64,000 nt of DNA from 630D-37 sp037478835 (GCA_037478835.1 JBBFLV010000010.1:45275-109274); one strand, 5' to 3'; positions 44,765-53,872 are shown, counted from the stretch's first letter. A program made the numbers and translations. The notes: generated from the letters alone by a model not told the origin.

Positions 44765-45330
44765 TCATCGCAGGAGTTTATTCTTTCAATCGAGGGGAGG
44801 AGATTCTCTCTTCCCAATATCCACTAGAACTGGCAGAAATACGGGAGATCATTGCGGCCGTAGATGGCTCACAATGCAAGACAAAAATCAGCAGAGAGAA
44901 AACCATGCCCGGAAGAATGCTCTACAGCCCACAAGCTCTGAACCGGGCTTTCACAAGAGAATTCAAGGCGCGTGGTTGGCAAAAATTTAGGGTGTGGTGT
45001 GAATATCCCACAGAATATTACACACCCGGCTTTTCTCCCGATAATCCTGCTAAAGGGTCTTTTCGGGAGATGGATTTTGTCAAAAATCGCGTCGGGGTTG
45101 AAGTTCAATTTGGAAAGTATGCTTTCATGGTCTACAACGTCTGCGCAAAAATGACCATCTTCCATAAGTTAGGAGCCGTTGACGTAGGCGTTGAGATCGT
45201 GCCGATCAAGCGCTTTGCGGACGAAATGTCCTCGGGCGTTTCGTTCTTCGAGCAATTCGTTTGGGATTTGGAACAGCGCGGCGTTGCGGATATTGATATT
45301 CCCGTGCTGATTTTGGGAGTAACCGTGTGA
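44761..45330 (+). CDS. Type II restriction endonuclease, BglII/BstYI family
   Basis: A protein of 189 residues from ATG 44761. The segment MDFVKNRVGVEVQFGKY gives D105, E114 and Q116, with the same D-x8-E-x-Q spacing as the BglII catalytic residues (D84, E93, Q95). The following FMVYNVCAKMTIFHK is also conserved in the BglII endonuclease family (PF09195). Similar enzymes cut AGATCT or RGATCY; the specificity here is unknown. The gene starts inside the stop codon of the methyltransferase, so the two are translationally coupled. Expression inside a heat-inducible operon is unexpected. Confidence 0.85.
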   Translation: MIIAGVYSFNRGEEILSSQYPLELAEIREIIAAVDGSQCKTKISREKTMPGRMLYSPQALNRAFTREFKARGWQKFRVWCEYPTEYYTPGFSPDNPAKGSFREMDFVKNRVGVEVQFGKYAFMVYNVCAKMTIFHKLGAVDVGVEIVPIKRFADEMSSGVSFFEQFVWDLEQRGVADIDIPVLILGVTV

Positions 45331-45350
45331 ACTTTGCATTTCGTATTGAC

Positions 45351-45382
45351 CGGCCACTGCGCACCGATGCCACAAGTGGCCG
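45351..45382 (+). other. Hairpin between endonuclease and grpE
   Basis: CGGCCACT and AGTGGCCG form an 8-bp perfect stem with a 16-nt loop, 45 nt before grpE. There is no T tract, so it is not a typical terminator. It could stabilise or process the downstream chaperone mRNA. Confidence 0.45.
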
Positions 45383-45427
45383 CTACAGTCTGAAAAGTAA
45401 TCTTTAGCCTATCGAACGAGGTGTGTA

Positions 45428-46054
45428 ATGAGCGAAGAACGCGAGGTTTTGCATTCCGAAAATAACCACGATGAAGTCAAGGCGATGCCCGATACGGGCA
45501 GCGTAGCCGAGGTCCAGCCCGAATCCGCCGAGCAGGCGGCCGAGGCCGGCACGCCGCCGGAAGCGCAGGAGGTGTCCCTGCCGGCAGCGGAGCTGGAATC
45601 TCTCAAACAAAAATTAAGCGATGCCGAGGCACGGGCAGCGGAATATCTGGATGGTTGGCAGCGTGCCCAGGCGGAGTTTATCAATTTCCGTCGCCGCTTG
45701 GAACGCGATCGCCAGGCTGAATACGTGGCGATGAAGGCGGAGATCATCAAGAAGTTCCTGCCGGTGCTGGACGATCTGGAGCGCGCCTTGCAACACCCAC
45801 CGCAAGCAGAGGACCTGCAGGCCTGGGTGCAGGGCGTGGAGCTGATCCTGCGGAAGATGCAGGGCATTCTGCAGGCCGAAGGCGTGGAACGGATCGAGGC
45901 CGAGGGGCAGATGTTCGACCCGAACGTGCACGAGGCGATCGCCCACGAGGCGGTAGACGGACAGGAAAGCGGCCGAGTGATCGCGGTGGTGCAACAGGGG
46001 TATCGCCTGGGCGAGCGGGTGATCCGCCCGGCGCTGGTGCGCGTGGCACGCTGA
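45428..46054 (+). CDS. grpE: Nucleotide exchange factor GrpE
   Basis: A protein of 208 residues. GrpE releases ADP from DnaK. An acidic, disordered N-terminus (~50 residues) is followed by a long coiled coil (AELESLKQKLSDAEARAAEY, then GWQRAQAEFINFRRRLERDR) and the beta domain with GVERIEAEGQMFDPNVHEAI and GYRLGERVIRPALVRVA. It follows the R-M pair by 97 nt and precedes dnaK by 36 nt. A GAGGTG ribosome-binding site lies upstream. No separate CIRCE is seen. Confidence 0.95.
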   Translation: MSEEREVLHSENNHDEVKAMPDTGSVAEVQPESAEQAAEAGTPPEAQEVSLPAAELESLKQKLSDAEARAAEYLDGWQRAQAEFINFRRRLERDRQAEYVAMKAEIIKKFLPVLDDLERALQHPPQAEDLQAWVQGVELILRKMQGILQAEGVERIEAEGQMFDPNVHEAIAHEAVDGQESGRVIAVVQQGYRLGERVIRPALVRVAR

Positions 46055-46090
46055 CGGGCGCATTCGCCCGATTTTTCTTTTGGAGGCTTT

Positions 46091-47959
46091 ATGGGTAAGA
46101 TCATCGGCATTGATTTGGGCACGACCAACTCCGTAGCCGCCGTGATGCTCGGCGGGGAACCGGTGGTGATCCCCTCGGCAGAGGGGGAACGGCTGGTGCC
46201 TTCGGTGGTGGCCGTGACCAAAAACCACGAGCGCATCGTCGGACGGACGGCGCGCAACCAGGCGATCGTCAACCCGGAAAATACGATCTTCTCCATCAAG
46301 CGCTTTATGGGGCGCAAGATGGGCGATCCGGAAGTGGAACGCGCACGGCAACGCGTGCCCTATCGCGTAACCGAGGCGCCGAACGGTGATGTGCGCGTGA
46401 TCCTGGATGGAAAGGAATATTCCCCGCCGGAGGTCTCGGCGATGATCCTGGCGAAGATCAAGCGGGATGCCGAGGCCTATTTGGGCGAGCCGGTGACCCA
46501 GGCGGTGATCACGGTGCCGGCCTACTTCAACGATGCTCAGCGCAATGCGACCAAGGACGCCGGGCGGATCGCCGGGTTGGAGGTGCTGCGCATCATCAAT
46601 GAGCCAACCGCTTCGGCGCTGGCCTATGGCTTGGACCGCAAAAAGAACGAGATCATCGCCGTCTATGACCTGGGCGGCGGCACGTTCGATATTTCGATCC
46701 TGGATGTGGGCGAAGGCGTCTTCCAGGTGCGGGCGACGAACGGAGATACCTTCCTGGGCGGCGATGATTTCGATCAGCGCATTATCGATTACCTGATCCA
46801 GGAATTCCGCCAGGAGACCGGGATCGATCTGAGCCAAGATCGCCAGGCGCTGCAGCGTTTGAAGGAGGCGGCGGAGAAGGCGAAGATCGAGCTTTCTTCG
46901 ATGCTCCAGACGGAAATCAACCTGCCCTACATCACCGCCGATGCCAGCGGGCCGCGGCACCTGGTGCGCACCCTGACGCGCGCCCGTTTGGAACAGCTCA
47001 CCGCCGATCTCATCGAGCGGACGATGGGTCCGGTGCGCCAAGCTCTGGCCGATGCCGGCCTGAAGCCGGAAGAGATCGACGAAGTAGTACTGGTCGGTGG
47101 GATGACGCGCATGCCGGCCATTCAGGAACGCGTGCGCCAGTTCTTCGGCAAAGAGCCACACAAGGGCGTCAATCCCGATGAAGTAGTGGCGATCGGCGCC
47201 GCGATCCAGGCCGGGGTGCTGGGCGGAGAAGTGACGGATATTCTGCTGCTCGATGTCACTCCTCTCACGCTCTCGGTGGAGACCTTGGGCGGCGTCGCCA
47301 CCCCGATCATCGAACGGAATACGACCATTCCGACGCGCCGCAGTCAGATCTTTTCCACTGCCATGGATAACCAGACCCAGGTCGAAATCCATGTGGTACA
47401 AGGCGAGCGCCCCCTGGCAGCCGATAACAAATCACTGGGAAAGTTCATTTTGGACGGCATTCCGCCGGCACCGCGCGGCGTGCCGCAGATCGAGGTGACG
47501 TTCGATATTGACGCCAATGGGATTCTCAAGGTGACGGCGCGCGATAAGGCTACCGGGCGCAGCCAACACATCACCATCACCGCTTCTTCCGGCCTGACAG
47601 AAGAAGAGATCGAACGCATGCGGCGCGAGGCCGAGGCCCATGCCGAAGAAGACCGCCGACGCAAAGAGCTGATCGAGGCACGCAATCAGGCCGACGGGAT
47701 GATCTATGCCGCGGAAAAGGCACTGCGCGAGATGGGTGACCGACTACCGACAGAAATCCGCCAGCGCGTGGAGGCGCGCATCGCCGAAACGCGCCAGGCC
47801 ATGCAGGGCGAGGACCTGGCCGCGCTGCGCGCGGCAAGCGAGGCGTTGGGACGCGAAATGTCGCAAATCGGCGCCGGCGTCTACGGTCAGCCGGAAACTC
47901 CCCCACCGGCCGGCAGCGGCAATCCCAACGTGGTGGACGGTGAAGTACGCGATGCATGA
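46091..47959 (+). CDS. dnaK: Chaperone DnaK (Hsp70)
   Basis: A protein of 622 residues. N-terminal ATPase GKIIGIDLGTTNSVAAVM, VTVPAYFNDAQRNATKDAG, IAVYDLGGGTFDISILD and VVLVGGMTRMPAIQE; substrate domain from ~385 with LLLDVTPLTLSVETLGGVAT and FDIDANGILKVTARDKATG; a lid ending in an acidic tail. It is a full-length Hsp70 that works with DnaJ and GrpE in folding and stress recovery. A GGAGG ribosome-binding site precedes ATG. Its stop lies 11 nt before the chosen start of dnaJ. Confidence 0.98.
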   Translation: MGKIIGIDLGTTNSVAAVMLGGEPVVIPSAEGERLVPSVVAVTKNHERIVGRTARNQAIVNPENTIFSIKRFMGRKMGDPEVERARQRVPYRVTEAPNGDVRVILDGKEYSPPEVSAMILAKIKRDAEAYLGEPVTQAVITVPAYFNDAQRNATKDAGRIAGLEVLRIINEPTASALAYGLDRKKNEIIAVYDLGGGTFDISILDVGEGVFQVRATNGDTFLGGDDFDQRIIDYLIQEFRQETGIDLSQDRQALQRLKEAAEKAKIELSSMLQTEINLPYITADASGPRHLVRTLTRARLEQLTADLIERTMGPVRQALADAGLKPEEIDEVVLVGGMTRMPAIQERVRQFFGKEPHKGVNPDEVVAIGAAIQAGVLGGEVTDILLLDVTPLTLSVETLGGVATPIIERNTTIPTRRSQIFSTAMDNQTQVEIHVVQGERPLAADNKSLGKFILDGIPPAPRGVPQIEVTFDIDANGILKVTARDKATGRSQHITITASSGLTEEEIERMRREAEAHAEEDRRRKELIEARNQADGMIYAAEKALREMGDRLPTEIRQRVEARIAETRQAMQGEDLAALRAASEALGREMSQIGAGVYGQPETPPPAGSGNPNVVDGEVRDA

Positions 47960-47970
47960 GGCAAGGAACG

Positions 47971-49080
47971 ATGCCTAAGGATTACTACGAAATCCTCGGC
48001 GTGCCACGCAATGCCAGCCAGGAAGAGATCAAAGCCGCCTTTCGGCGCCTGGCGCGGCAATACCATCCGGACGTCAATAAATCGCCGGATGCGGAAGAGA
48101 AGTTTAAAGAGATCAACGAGGCCTATGCCGTGCTTTCGGATGCCGAAAAGCGCGCCCGTTACGATCGCTACGGTCACGCCGGCTTGGGCGATATGGGCGG
48201 GATGCCCGATTTCAGCGCCGATATCGCCGATATTTTCGAGGAGCTCTTCGGCTTCGGCTTTGGCGGTCGGCGAGCACGGCATATGCCGCGGCGCGGGCGC
48301 GATCTGCAGCTGGAGCTCACGCTCAGCTTCGAGGAGGCCGCCTTCGGCGTGGAGAAAGAGATCGAATTTGAGCGTCTGGATACCTGCTCCACCTGCAACG
48401 GCTCCGGAGCAAAACCGGGCACGACGCCGACGCGCTGTGCTACCTGCGGCGGTCAAGGTGAAGTGCGCCAGGTGCGCCAGACTTTCCTAGGCGCCATGGT
48501 ACAAACCATGACCTGCCCCAGCTGCAACGGCCGCGGCGAAGTGGTGCTTTCTCCTTGCCCAACCTGTCACGGGAGTGGGTTGGAACGGCGCAAGGTGCGC
48601 AAACGGGTGCAAATCCCGGCCGGCGTGGATAGCGGCACGCAGATCCGCCTGCCCGGTGAAGGAGAACCCGGCGAATACGGCGGCCCAAGAGGCAACCTGT
48701 ATCTCTTGCTCCGGGTACGTCCGCATCCCTTCTTCAAACGTCGCGAGGACGATGTGCTGCTGAACCTGGATATCAACGTAGCCCAGGCCGCCTTAGGCGC
48801 CGAAGTAGAAGTCCCCACCCTGGATGGACCGGTCAAGATGGTCATCCCGCCCGGAACGCAGCCGGGGAAGATTTTTACGCTTAAGGGAAAAGGCATTCCT
48901 CATCTGAAGCGCAACGGACGCGGCGATCAACTGGTGATCGTCAACGTCGAAATTCCCACCCACCTCACCCGCGAACAGCGCCAGCTCTTTGAAAAACTGG
49001 CGGAAACCCTAGGCAGTGCACCCAAGCCGCGCGAAAAAGGCATTCTGGACTGGCTGAACGAGGTCTTTGGCGGCGGATGA
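47971..49080 (+). CDS. dnaJ: Chaperone DnaJ (Hsp40)
   Basis: A protein of 369 residues from ATG 47971, after an AAGGA ribosome-binding site; ATG 47956 overlaps the dnaK stop. J-domain KDYYEILGVPRNASQEEIKA with the HPD triplet in RQYHPDV, a G/F-rich region, four zinc repeats (CSTCNGSG, CATCGGQG, CPSCNGRG, CPTCHGSG) and a C-terminal substrate-binding part (GTQPGKIFTLKGKGIPHL). Type I DnaJ. It stimulates DnaK ATPase and delivers clients, and closes the hrcA operon. Confidence 0.97.
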   Translation: MPKDYYEILGVPRNASQEEIKAAFRRLARQYHPDVNKSPDAEEKFKEINEAYAVLSDAEKRARYDRYGHAGLGDMGGMPDFSADIADIFEELFGFGFGGRRARHMPRRGRDLQLELTLSFEEAAFGVEKEIEFERLDTCSTCNGSGAKPGTTPTRCATCGGQGEVRQVRQTFLGAMVQTMTCPSCNGRGEVVLSPCPTCHGSGLERRKVRKRVQIPAGVDSGTQIRLPGEGEPGEYGGPRGNLYLLLRVRPHPFFKRREDDVLLNLDINVAQAALGAEVEVPTLDGPVKMVIPPGTQPGKIFTLKGKGIPHLKRNGRGDQLVIVNVEIPTHLTREQRQLFEKLAETLGSAPKPREKGILDWLNEVFGGG

Positions 49081-49154
49081 GGTACAATCAGAAGCGCGGG
49101 TCTTAGGTCCCGAAACGATCGGCCATCGCCTATCCCATTTCAAGGAGAGTCACG

Positions 49155-50528
49155 ATGTCATTGCAACAAGCATTGAGCTACGCGCGTGAACATCGCGCGC
49201 GCTTTCTCGAAGAATTCAAAGAATTCCTGCGCATTCCTTCGATTTCCACCGATGATGCCCATCTTCAAGATATGCAACGCGCTGCAGAATGGGTAGCGGC
49301 TCAATTGCGCCGCATTGGCTTTGAGAGGGTCGAAATCTACCCCACCGCCCGCCACCCGATCGTCTACGGCGAATGGCTCGGAGCCGGCACAGCCCGCCCC
49401 ACGGCGCTGATCTATGGGCATTACGATGTACAGCCGGTCGATCCGTTGGACGAATGGAAAACGCCCCCCTTTGAGCCGACGATTGAAGGGGAAAATCTCT
49501 ACGCCCGCGGCGCTTCGGATATGAAAGGTCAGGTCATGCTCACGCTGAAGGCGTTGGAGGCACTGGCGCAGAGCGGTGGCTTCCCAATCAATCTGAAGGT
49601 ATTGATCGAAGGAGAAGAAGAGATCGGTTCACCGAGCCTGGAAAATTTCTTGCGCGAACACCGCGCCATGCTGACCGCCGACTTCGCCTTCAACCCGGAT
49701 GCCGGCATGCTGGGCGCTGATAAACCCACTATTACCTACGGGCTGCGCGGCCTGGCCTATTTTGAGCTACGCGTTTACGGTCCGGCGCACGATCTGCACT
49801 CCGGCGTCTACGGTGGTGCGGTGCACAACCCGGCGCAAGTGCTGGCCGAGCTGATCGCCGGCATGCACGATGATCAGGGTCGGGTGACTCTGCCGGGATT
49901 CTACGATAAAGTGCGCCCCCTTTCAGCCGAAGAGCGCGCCGAACTGGCACGACTGCCGATCGATGATGCCTTCTTCCTGGAACAAACCGGCGCTCCGGCG
50001 CTCTACGGCGAGGCCGGTTACACCGCCGTGGAACGGGTGGGAGCGCGGCCGACGCTGGAGATCAACGGCCTGAAGGCCGGTTTCATCGGCAAAGGAGCCA
50101 AAACGGTGCTGCCGGCCATGGCGATGGCAAAAATTTCGATGCGATTAGTGCCCGATCAGGACCCGAACGAGGTCCATCAGCAATTGATTCGCTATCTGGA
50201 AGAGCGCGCGCCCAAAACGGTGCGCTGGGAGTTGGAGGCTCTGCACGGCGGTCGCCCTTCGATTTCCCGGCGCGATACGCCCTGGGTGCAGGCCCTCAGC
50301 CGGGCACTGGAAGCCGTCTACGGATGCAAGCCCTATTTCCGCCGCGAAGGTGGCTCCATCCCGGTGGTGGCGCAGATGCAGGAAATCCTCAACCTGGAGT
50401 CGGTGATCACCGGCTTCGGCCTGCCGGATGACAACCTGCATGCCCCCAACGAAAAGCAAAATTTGCCGAACTGGTATCGCGGCATTGACTCGGTGATCCA
50501 CTTTTTCGCCGGCCTCGGCCATGAGTGA
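49155..50528 (+). CDS. M20 family dipeptidase
   Basis: A protein of 457 residues. M20/ArgE-like metallopeptidase: ALIYGHYDVQPVDPLDEWKT with the first metal His and Asp, LYARGASDMKGQV, LIEGEEEIGSPSLENFL with catalytic Glu, and DDNLHAPNEKQNL with the final His. The dimerisation domain lies at ~200-330. It should cleave di- or tripeptides in the cytoplasm. AAGGAGAG before ATG is a good ribosome-binding site and a TACAAT -10-like box lies near 49083. The 3' end overlaps DUF1385 by 8 nt. Confidence 0.92.
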   Translation: MSLQQALSYAREHRARFLEEFKEFLRIPSISTDDAHLQDMQRAAEWVAAQLRRIGFERVEIYPTARHPIVYGEWLGAGTARPTALIYGHYDVQPVDPLDEWKTPPFEPTIEGENLYARGASDMKGQVMLTLKALEALAQSGGFPINLKVLIEGEEEIGSPSLENFLREHRAMLTADFAFNPDAGMLGADKPTITYGLRGLAYFELRVYGPAHDLHSGVYGGAVHNPAQVLAELIAGMHDDQGRVTLPGFYDKVRPLSAEERAELARLPIDDAFFLEQTGAPALYGEAGYTAVERVGARPTLEINGLKAGFIGKGAKTVLPAMAMAKISMRLVPDQDPNEVHQQLIRYLEERAPKTVRWELEALHGGRPSISRRDTPWVQALSRALEAVYGCKPYFRREGGSIPVVAQMQEILNLESVITGFGLPDDNLHAPNEKQNLPNWYRGIDSVIHFFAGLGHE

Positions 50529-51441
50529 GCCCGCCTCCGCCATGAGCCGCGAAGATCGCATCATTACCTACGGCGGCCAGGCGCTGATCGAGGGGGTGCT
50601 AATGCGCGGGCAAAAAGCACTGGCCATCGCCGTGCGCGCCCCAAATGGCGAGATCGTCGTCCACCAAGAGGCGCTCGGGAGCATCTATCGCTCCCGCCTG
50701 ACGCGCCTACCCTTCCTCCGCGGCATGATCTTGCTCTGGGATGCGCTGGTGTTGGGCTTGCGTGCCCTGACGTTTTCGGCAAACATTCAAGCCGGAGAAG
50801 ATGAAAAACTGGAAGGGCCGGCCCTCTATGGAACGCTGGCCTTTTCCCTCGTCTTCGCCATCGGGCTGTTCTTCCTGCTGCCGGCCATGCTCGCAAGCGG
50901 GATCGAGCACTGGATCGGGGGCAGCGACTGGGTGAGAGCCGTGACCGAGGGAGTGATACGCCTGGGACTGGTGATCGGGTACATCTGGGTCATCGGCTTC
51001 ATGCCGGACGTGCGCCGTCTCTTCGCCTATCACGGGGCCGAGCATAAGACGATCAACGCCTACGAAGCCGGCGCCGAGCTGACCCCCGAATCCGTAGCCC
51101 GCTTTCCCCTTGAGCATCCGCGGTGCGGCACCTCCTTCCTGCTCACCCTGGTCGTTCTGACCGTGCTCGCCTTCCCCTTCCTGGACGGTCTGCCGATCTG
51201 GGCGCGCCTGATCGGGCGCATCCTGCTCATCCCCTTCCTGGCCGGGATCGCCGTGGAATACATCCGCTGGATGGCCAATCACCTGGATCGCCGCTGGGCA
51301 CGTTGGCTGATCCGCCCGAACCTGGCGCTCCAGCGCCTGACGACGCGCGAACCGGATGCCGCCATGCTGGAAGTGGCCATCCGGGCCTTCAATGAAATGC
51401 AGCGAGCAGAAACCTCGCCGGCTCACGGCAACGGACGATAA
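50521..51441 (+). CDS. DUF1385 membrane protein
   Basis: A protein of 306 residues. The diagnostic YGGQALIEGVLMRG is at residue ~17, followed by APNGEIVVHQE, three to four membrane helices, and the cytoplasmic AYHGAEHKTINAYEAG and HPRCGTSFLL motifs of the DUF1385 (PF07136) family. No reaction is established; the family is often next to prfA or peptide genes. ATG 50542 would drop seven residues and is an equally good start. It overlaps the M20 gene by 8 nt. Confidence 0.85.
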   Translation: MSEPASAMSREDRIITYGGQALIEGVLMRGQKALAIAVRAPNGEIVVHQEALGSIYRSRLTRLPFLRGMILLWDALVLGLRALTFSANIQAGEDEKLEGPALYGTLAFSLVFAIGLFFLLPAMLASGIEHWIGGSDWVRAVTEGVIRLGLVIGYIWVIGFMPDVRRLFAYHGAEHKTINAYEAGAELTPESVARFPLEHPRCGTSFLLTLVVLTVLAFPFLDGLPIWARLIGRILLIPFLAGIAVEYIRWMANHLDRRWARWLIRPNLALQRLTTREPDAAMLEVAIRAFNEMQRAETSPAHGNGR

Positions 51442-51654
51442 GGTCCCTCACCCGGCGTGCCGCATTTACAATCAGGATTGACCTAATTACAAAGAGCTCC
51501 TGACCGCCAAAAGCAAACCCAGCGCAAAAAGTATCTGTTATTCGCTACAATATTTCTCAAGAATAGAAACTTAAGTTAAAATTTGGTTTTCAACCGTCGC
51601 ATCCGTGTCAATCTGTGTTCTATTCAAGAAGTCTGTGGGGGAGATAGGCTTCTG
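51442..51654. other. Intergenic region, no gene seen
   Basis: 213 bp, AT-rich compared with neighbours. It contains CTACAATATTT near 51545, TTAAGTTAAAATTTGG near 51571 and CATCCGTGTCAATCTGTG at ~51600, a repeat word also found near 24180. It could hold a promoter and a short RNA ending at the terminator below, or simply be the 3' leader of the DUF1385 mRNA. Confidence 0.4.
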
Positions 51655-51705
51655 CACTTGGCTCCGTTTTGAAAAAGTTTTCGTAACGGAGCCAAGTGTT
51701 TTTTT
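51655..51705 (+). terminator. Strong rho-independent terminator
   Basis: A perfect 14-bp stem, CACTTGGCTCCGTT with AACGGAGCCAAGTG, 16-nt loop and TTTTTTT. It lies 213 nt after the DUF1385 stop and 77 nt before the CBS gene, so it separates the two operons. Confidence 0.9.
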
Positions 51706-51782
51706 GACAGGATGAATCCGTTTACACATTCGCCCCTTGCCAAACCACCCAAAATCCTCTATACTCTTACCAGGAGGTCCCT

Positions 51783-52220
51783 ATGACAACCGTGCGCGAG
51801 ATCATCTCCTCTCAGGGGGCGAATGTCATCACCATCTCTCCGCAAGCCACAGCCTTTGAAGCCATGCAAAAAATGGCCGAGCACAACATCGGCGCCCTAC
51901 TCGTCGCCGAAGAAGGTCGCATCCTGGGCATCCTCTCCGAACGCGATTGCGTGCGCAAACTCGATATTCAAGAGCGATCCTCCCGCACCACCCGCGTCGA
52001 AGAGATCATGACCCCACGCGTGCTATACATCGAAGCCTCGCGCTCCATCGAAGAATGCATGGCGCTCATGCTCGAAAAGAACATCCGCCACCTCCCGGTC
52101 ATGGAAGGAGATCAACTCCTCGGCCTCATTTCCATCCGCGATCTTCTCAAAGCGATCGTGGATGAACAGCAAATCCTCATCTCGAACCTCGAACGCTACA
52201 TCATCGGCGGAGGTCGCTAA
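51783..52220 (+). CDS. CBS-domain pair protein
   Basis: A protein of 145 residues made only of two CBS domains: residues ~1-62 (IISSQGANVITISPQATAFE, LLVAEEGRILGILSERDCVR) and ~70-130 (MTPRVLYIEASRSIEECMAL, HLPVMEGDQLLGLISIRDLL). CBS pairs bind adenine nucleotides or SAM and act as sensors. An AGGAGG ribosome-binding site is present. The stop TAA shares a base with the ATG of the fused formate dehydrogenase subunit (TAATG), so it is translationally coupled to the formate dehydrogenase genes and may sense energy state for the complex. Confidence 0.88.
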   Translation: MTTVREIISSQGANVITISPQATAFEAMQKMAEHNIGALLVAEEGRILGILSERDCVRKLDIQERSSRTTRVEEIMTPRVLYIEASRSIEECMALMLEKNIRHLPVMEGDQLLGLISIRDLLKAIVDEQQILISNLERYIIGGGR

Positions 52221-53872
52221 TGAGCGAAATTACCTCCCTCATAGAACCGTATCTCTCTAAGGGTCGGAGCGGTTTGCTCCCCGCCCTGCAAGCCGTACAA
52301 GCCACATACGGCTGGATCTCCCAGGAACACGCCACCGAGATCGCCCGTCTGCTCCACGTCCCCCTGGCTGAAGTGCACGGCGTGATCGAATTCTACGATC
52401 TCCTGCACAATCAACCTCGCAAGAAAAAGACGCTGCATATCTGCACCGACATCGCCTGTGCCTTCCGAGGAGCAGATGATCTCCTCCGTAGCGCAGCTGC
52501 CCGCCCGCCGCTCGGCACATCGGCAGGGACCTCGGACGGGGACCTGGAAATTGAGCCGAGTCCTTGCCTGGGCTTATGCGATCGCGCCCCCGCCATGGTC
52601 CTGGAAGAAGGTCACACCTGGCGACTCGGCACGGAAACGGGGACCTGGCTCGAACGTCCCGCCACCTTCGTCGGCGGATCGGTGCGCCGGCTCACGGCGC
52701 GCTGCGGCAATGGGACCACCTCGCTGCAAGCCTATGGCGGCTATCGCGCCTGGGAGCGCGCCCGCCGCATGTCCCCGCAAGAGATCATCGAAGAAGTCAA
52801 AGCCAGCGGTCTCTTCGGGCGCGGCGGCGCCGCCTTCCCCACCGGGGTCAAATGGGAAGGCGCGGCACGTGCCGAAGGCTTCCCCAAATACGTCGTCTGC
52901 AACGCCGATGAATCCGAACCCGGCACCTTTAAGGACCGCGTCCTACTCAGCGATGATCCGCACCAGGTCCTGGAAGGCATGCGCATCGCCGCCTATGCCA
53001 TCGGCGCCGAAAAAGGCTATATCTACCTGCGCGGCGAATACGGCTACATCCGCCCGATCCTCGAAAAAGCGCTGGCCGAAGCCGCAAGCGCCGGCCTGCT
53101 CGAAGGCTTTGAAATCGAAATCCGCATGGGCGCCGGCGCCTATATCTGCGGCGAGGAGACGGCGCTCTTTGAATCCATCGAAGGCAAACGCGGCTTCCCG
53201 CGCATCAAACCGCCCTTCCCCACCACCCATGGCCTGTTCGGCAAGCCCACGGTGATCAACAACGTCGAAACCCTGGCCTGCGTCCCCTTCATCATCGAGC
53301 ACGGAGCGGCGGCCTACCGGGAAGTGGGGAGCGAAAAATCCCCTGGCACCAAGCTCTTCTGCCTTTCCGGCGATGTCGCCCGTCCAGGGCTATACGAAAT
53401 CCCCTTCGGCCTCACCCTGGGTGAACTGCTGGAAATGGCCGGCGGCGTGGCCGAAGGCCGTTCCCTGCAGGCCATCCTGCTCGGCGGCGCAGCCGGCACC
53501 TTCGCCACCCCGCGTCACCTCGATACCCGCCTGACCTATGAGGACCTGCGTCAGGCCGGCCTGAGCCTCGGCTCCGGCGTGGTCATGGTCTTCGATGAGC
53601 GGCACGATCTGCGCCAGGCCCTCTTGCGCATCGGCCGCTTCTTCGCCCACGAATCCTGCGGCAAATGCTACCCCTGTCAGATGGGCACCCAGCGCCAGCT
53701 GGAAATCCTGGAGCGCCTGGCCCAAGGGCGCCTGCTCCCCGACGATCGCCACCGCTTGGAAGATGTCGGCTGGACGATGAGCGATGCTTCCCTGTGTGGC
53801 CTGGGTCAAACTGCCGCCTCGGCCGTGCTCAGCGCGATCAAAGAGTGGCCGCATCTCTTCTCGCCTGCCTGA
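52220..53872 (+). CDS. NuoE-NuoF-type fusion, NAD-binding subunit of formate dehydrogenase
   Basis: A protein of 550 residues. Residues ~1-150 are NuoE/thioredoxin-like with a 2Fe-2S site (CTDIAC and CLGLC). Residues ~165-550 are NuoF-like: NADH loop GLFGRGGAAFPTGVKWEG, FMN motif CNADESEPGTFKDRVLL, GAGAYICGEETALFESIEG and the 4Fe-4S motif ESCGKCYPCQMGT with a fourth Cys in SLCGLG. In separate-subunit enzymes these are FdsG and FdsB or HoxE and HoxF. Together with the two genes that follow, it should pass electrons between formate and NAD. Starts 1 nt inside the CBS stop codon. Confidence 0.9.
   Translation: MSEITSLIEPYLSKGRSGLLPALQAVQATYGWISQEHATEIARLLHVPLAEVHGVIEFYDLLHNQPRKKKTLHICTDIACAFRGADDLLRSAAARPPLGTSAGTSDGDLEIEPSPCLGLCDRAPAMVLEEGHTWRLGTETGTWLERPATFVGGSVRRLTARCGNGTTSLQAYGGYRAWERARRMSPQEIIEEVKASGLFGRGGAAFPTGVKWEGAARAEGFPKYVVCNADESEPGTFKDRVLLSDDPHQVLEGMRIAAYAIGAEKGYIYLRGEYGYIRPILEKALAEAASAGLLEGFEIEIRMGAGAYICGEETALFESIEGKRGFPRIKPPFPTTHGLFGKPTVINNVETLACVPFIIEHGAAAYREVGSEKSPGTKLFCLSGDVARPGLYEIPFGLTLGELLEMAGGVAEGRSLQAILLGGAAGTFATPRHLDTRLTYEDLRQAGLSLGSGVVMVFDERHDLRQALLRIGRFFAHESCGKCYPCQMGTQRQLEILERLAQGRLLPDDRHRLEDVGWTMSDASLCGLGQTAASAVLSAIKEWPHLFSPA

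Noticed and set aside
45351..45382. Terminator between endonuclease and grpE
   Set aside because: The hairpin has no T tract, and the gap is short, so separation of the operon is not supported.
45614..47401. 595-codon open frame opposite grpE and dnaK
   Set aside because: Antisense shadow across two conserved genes.
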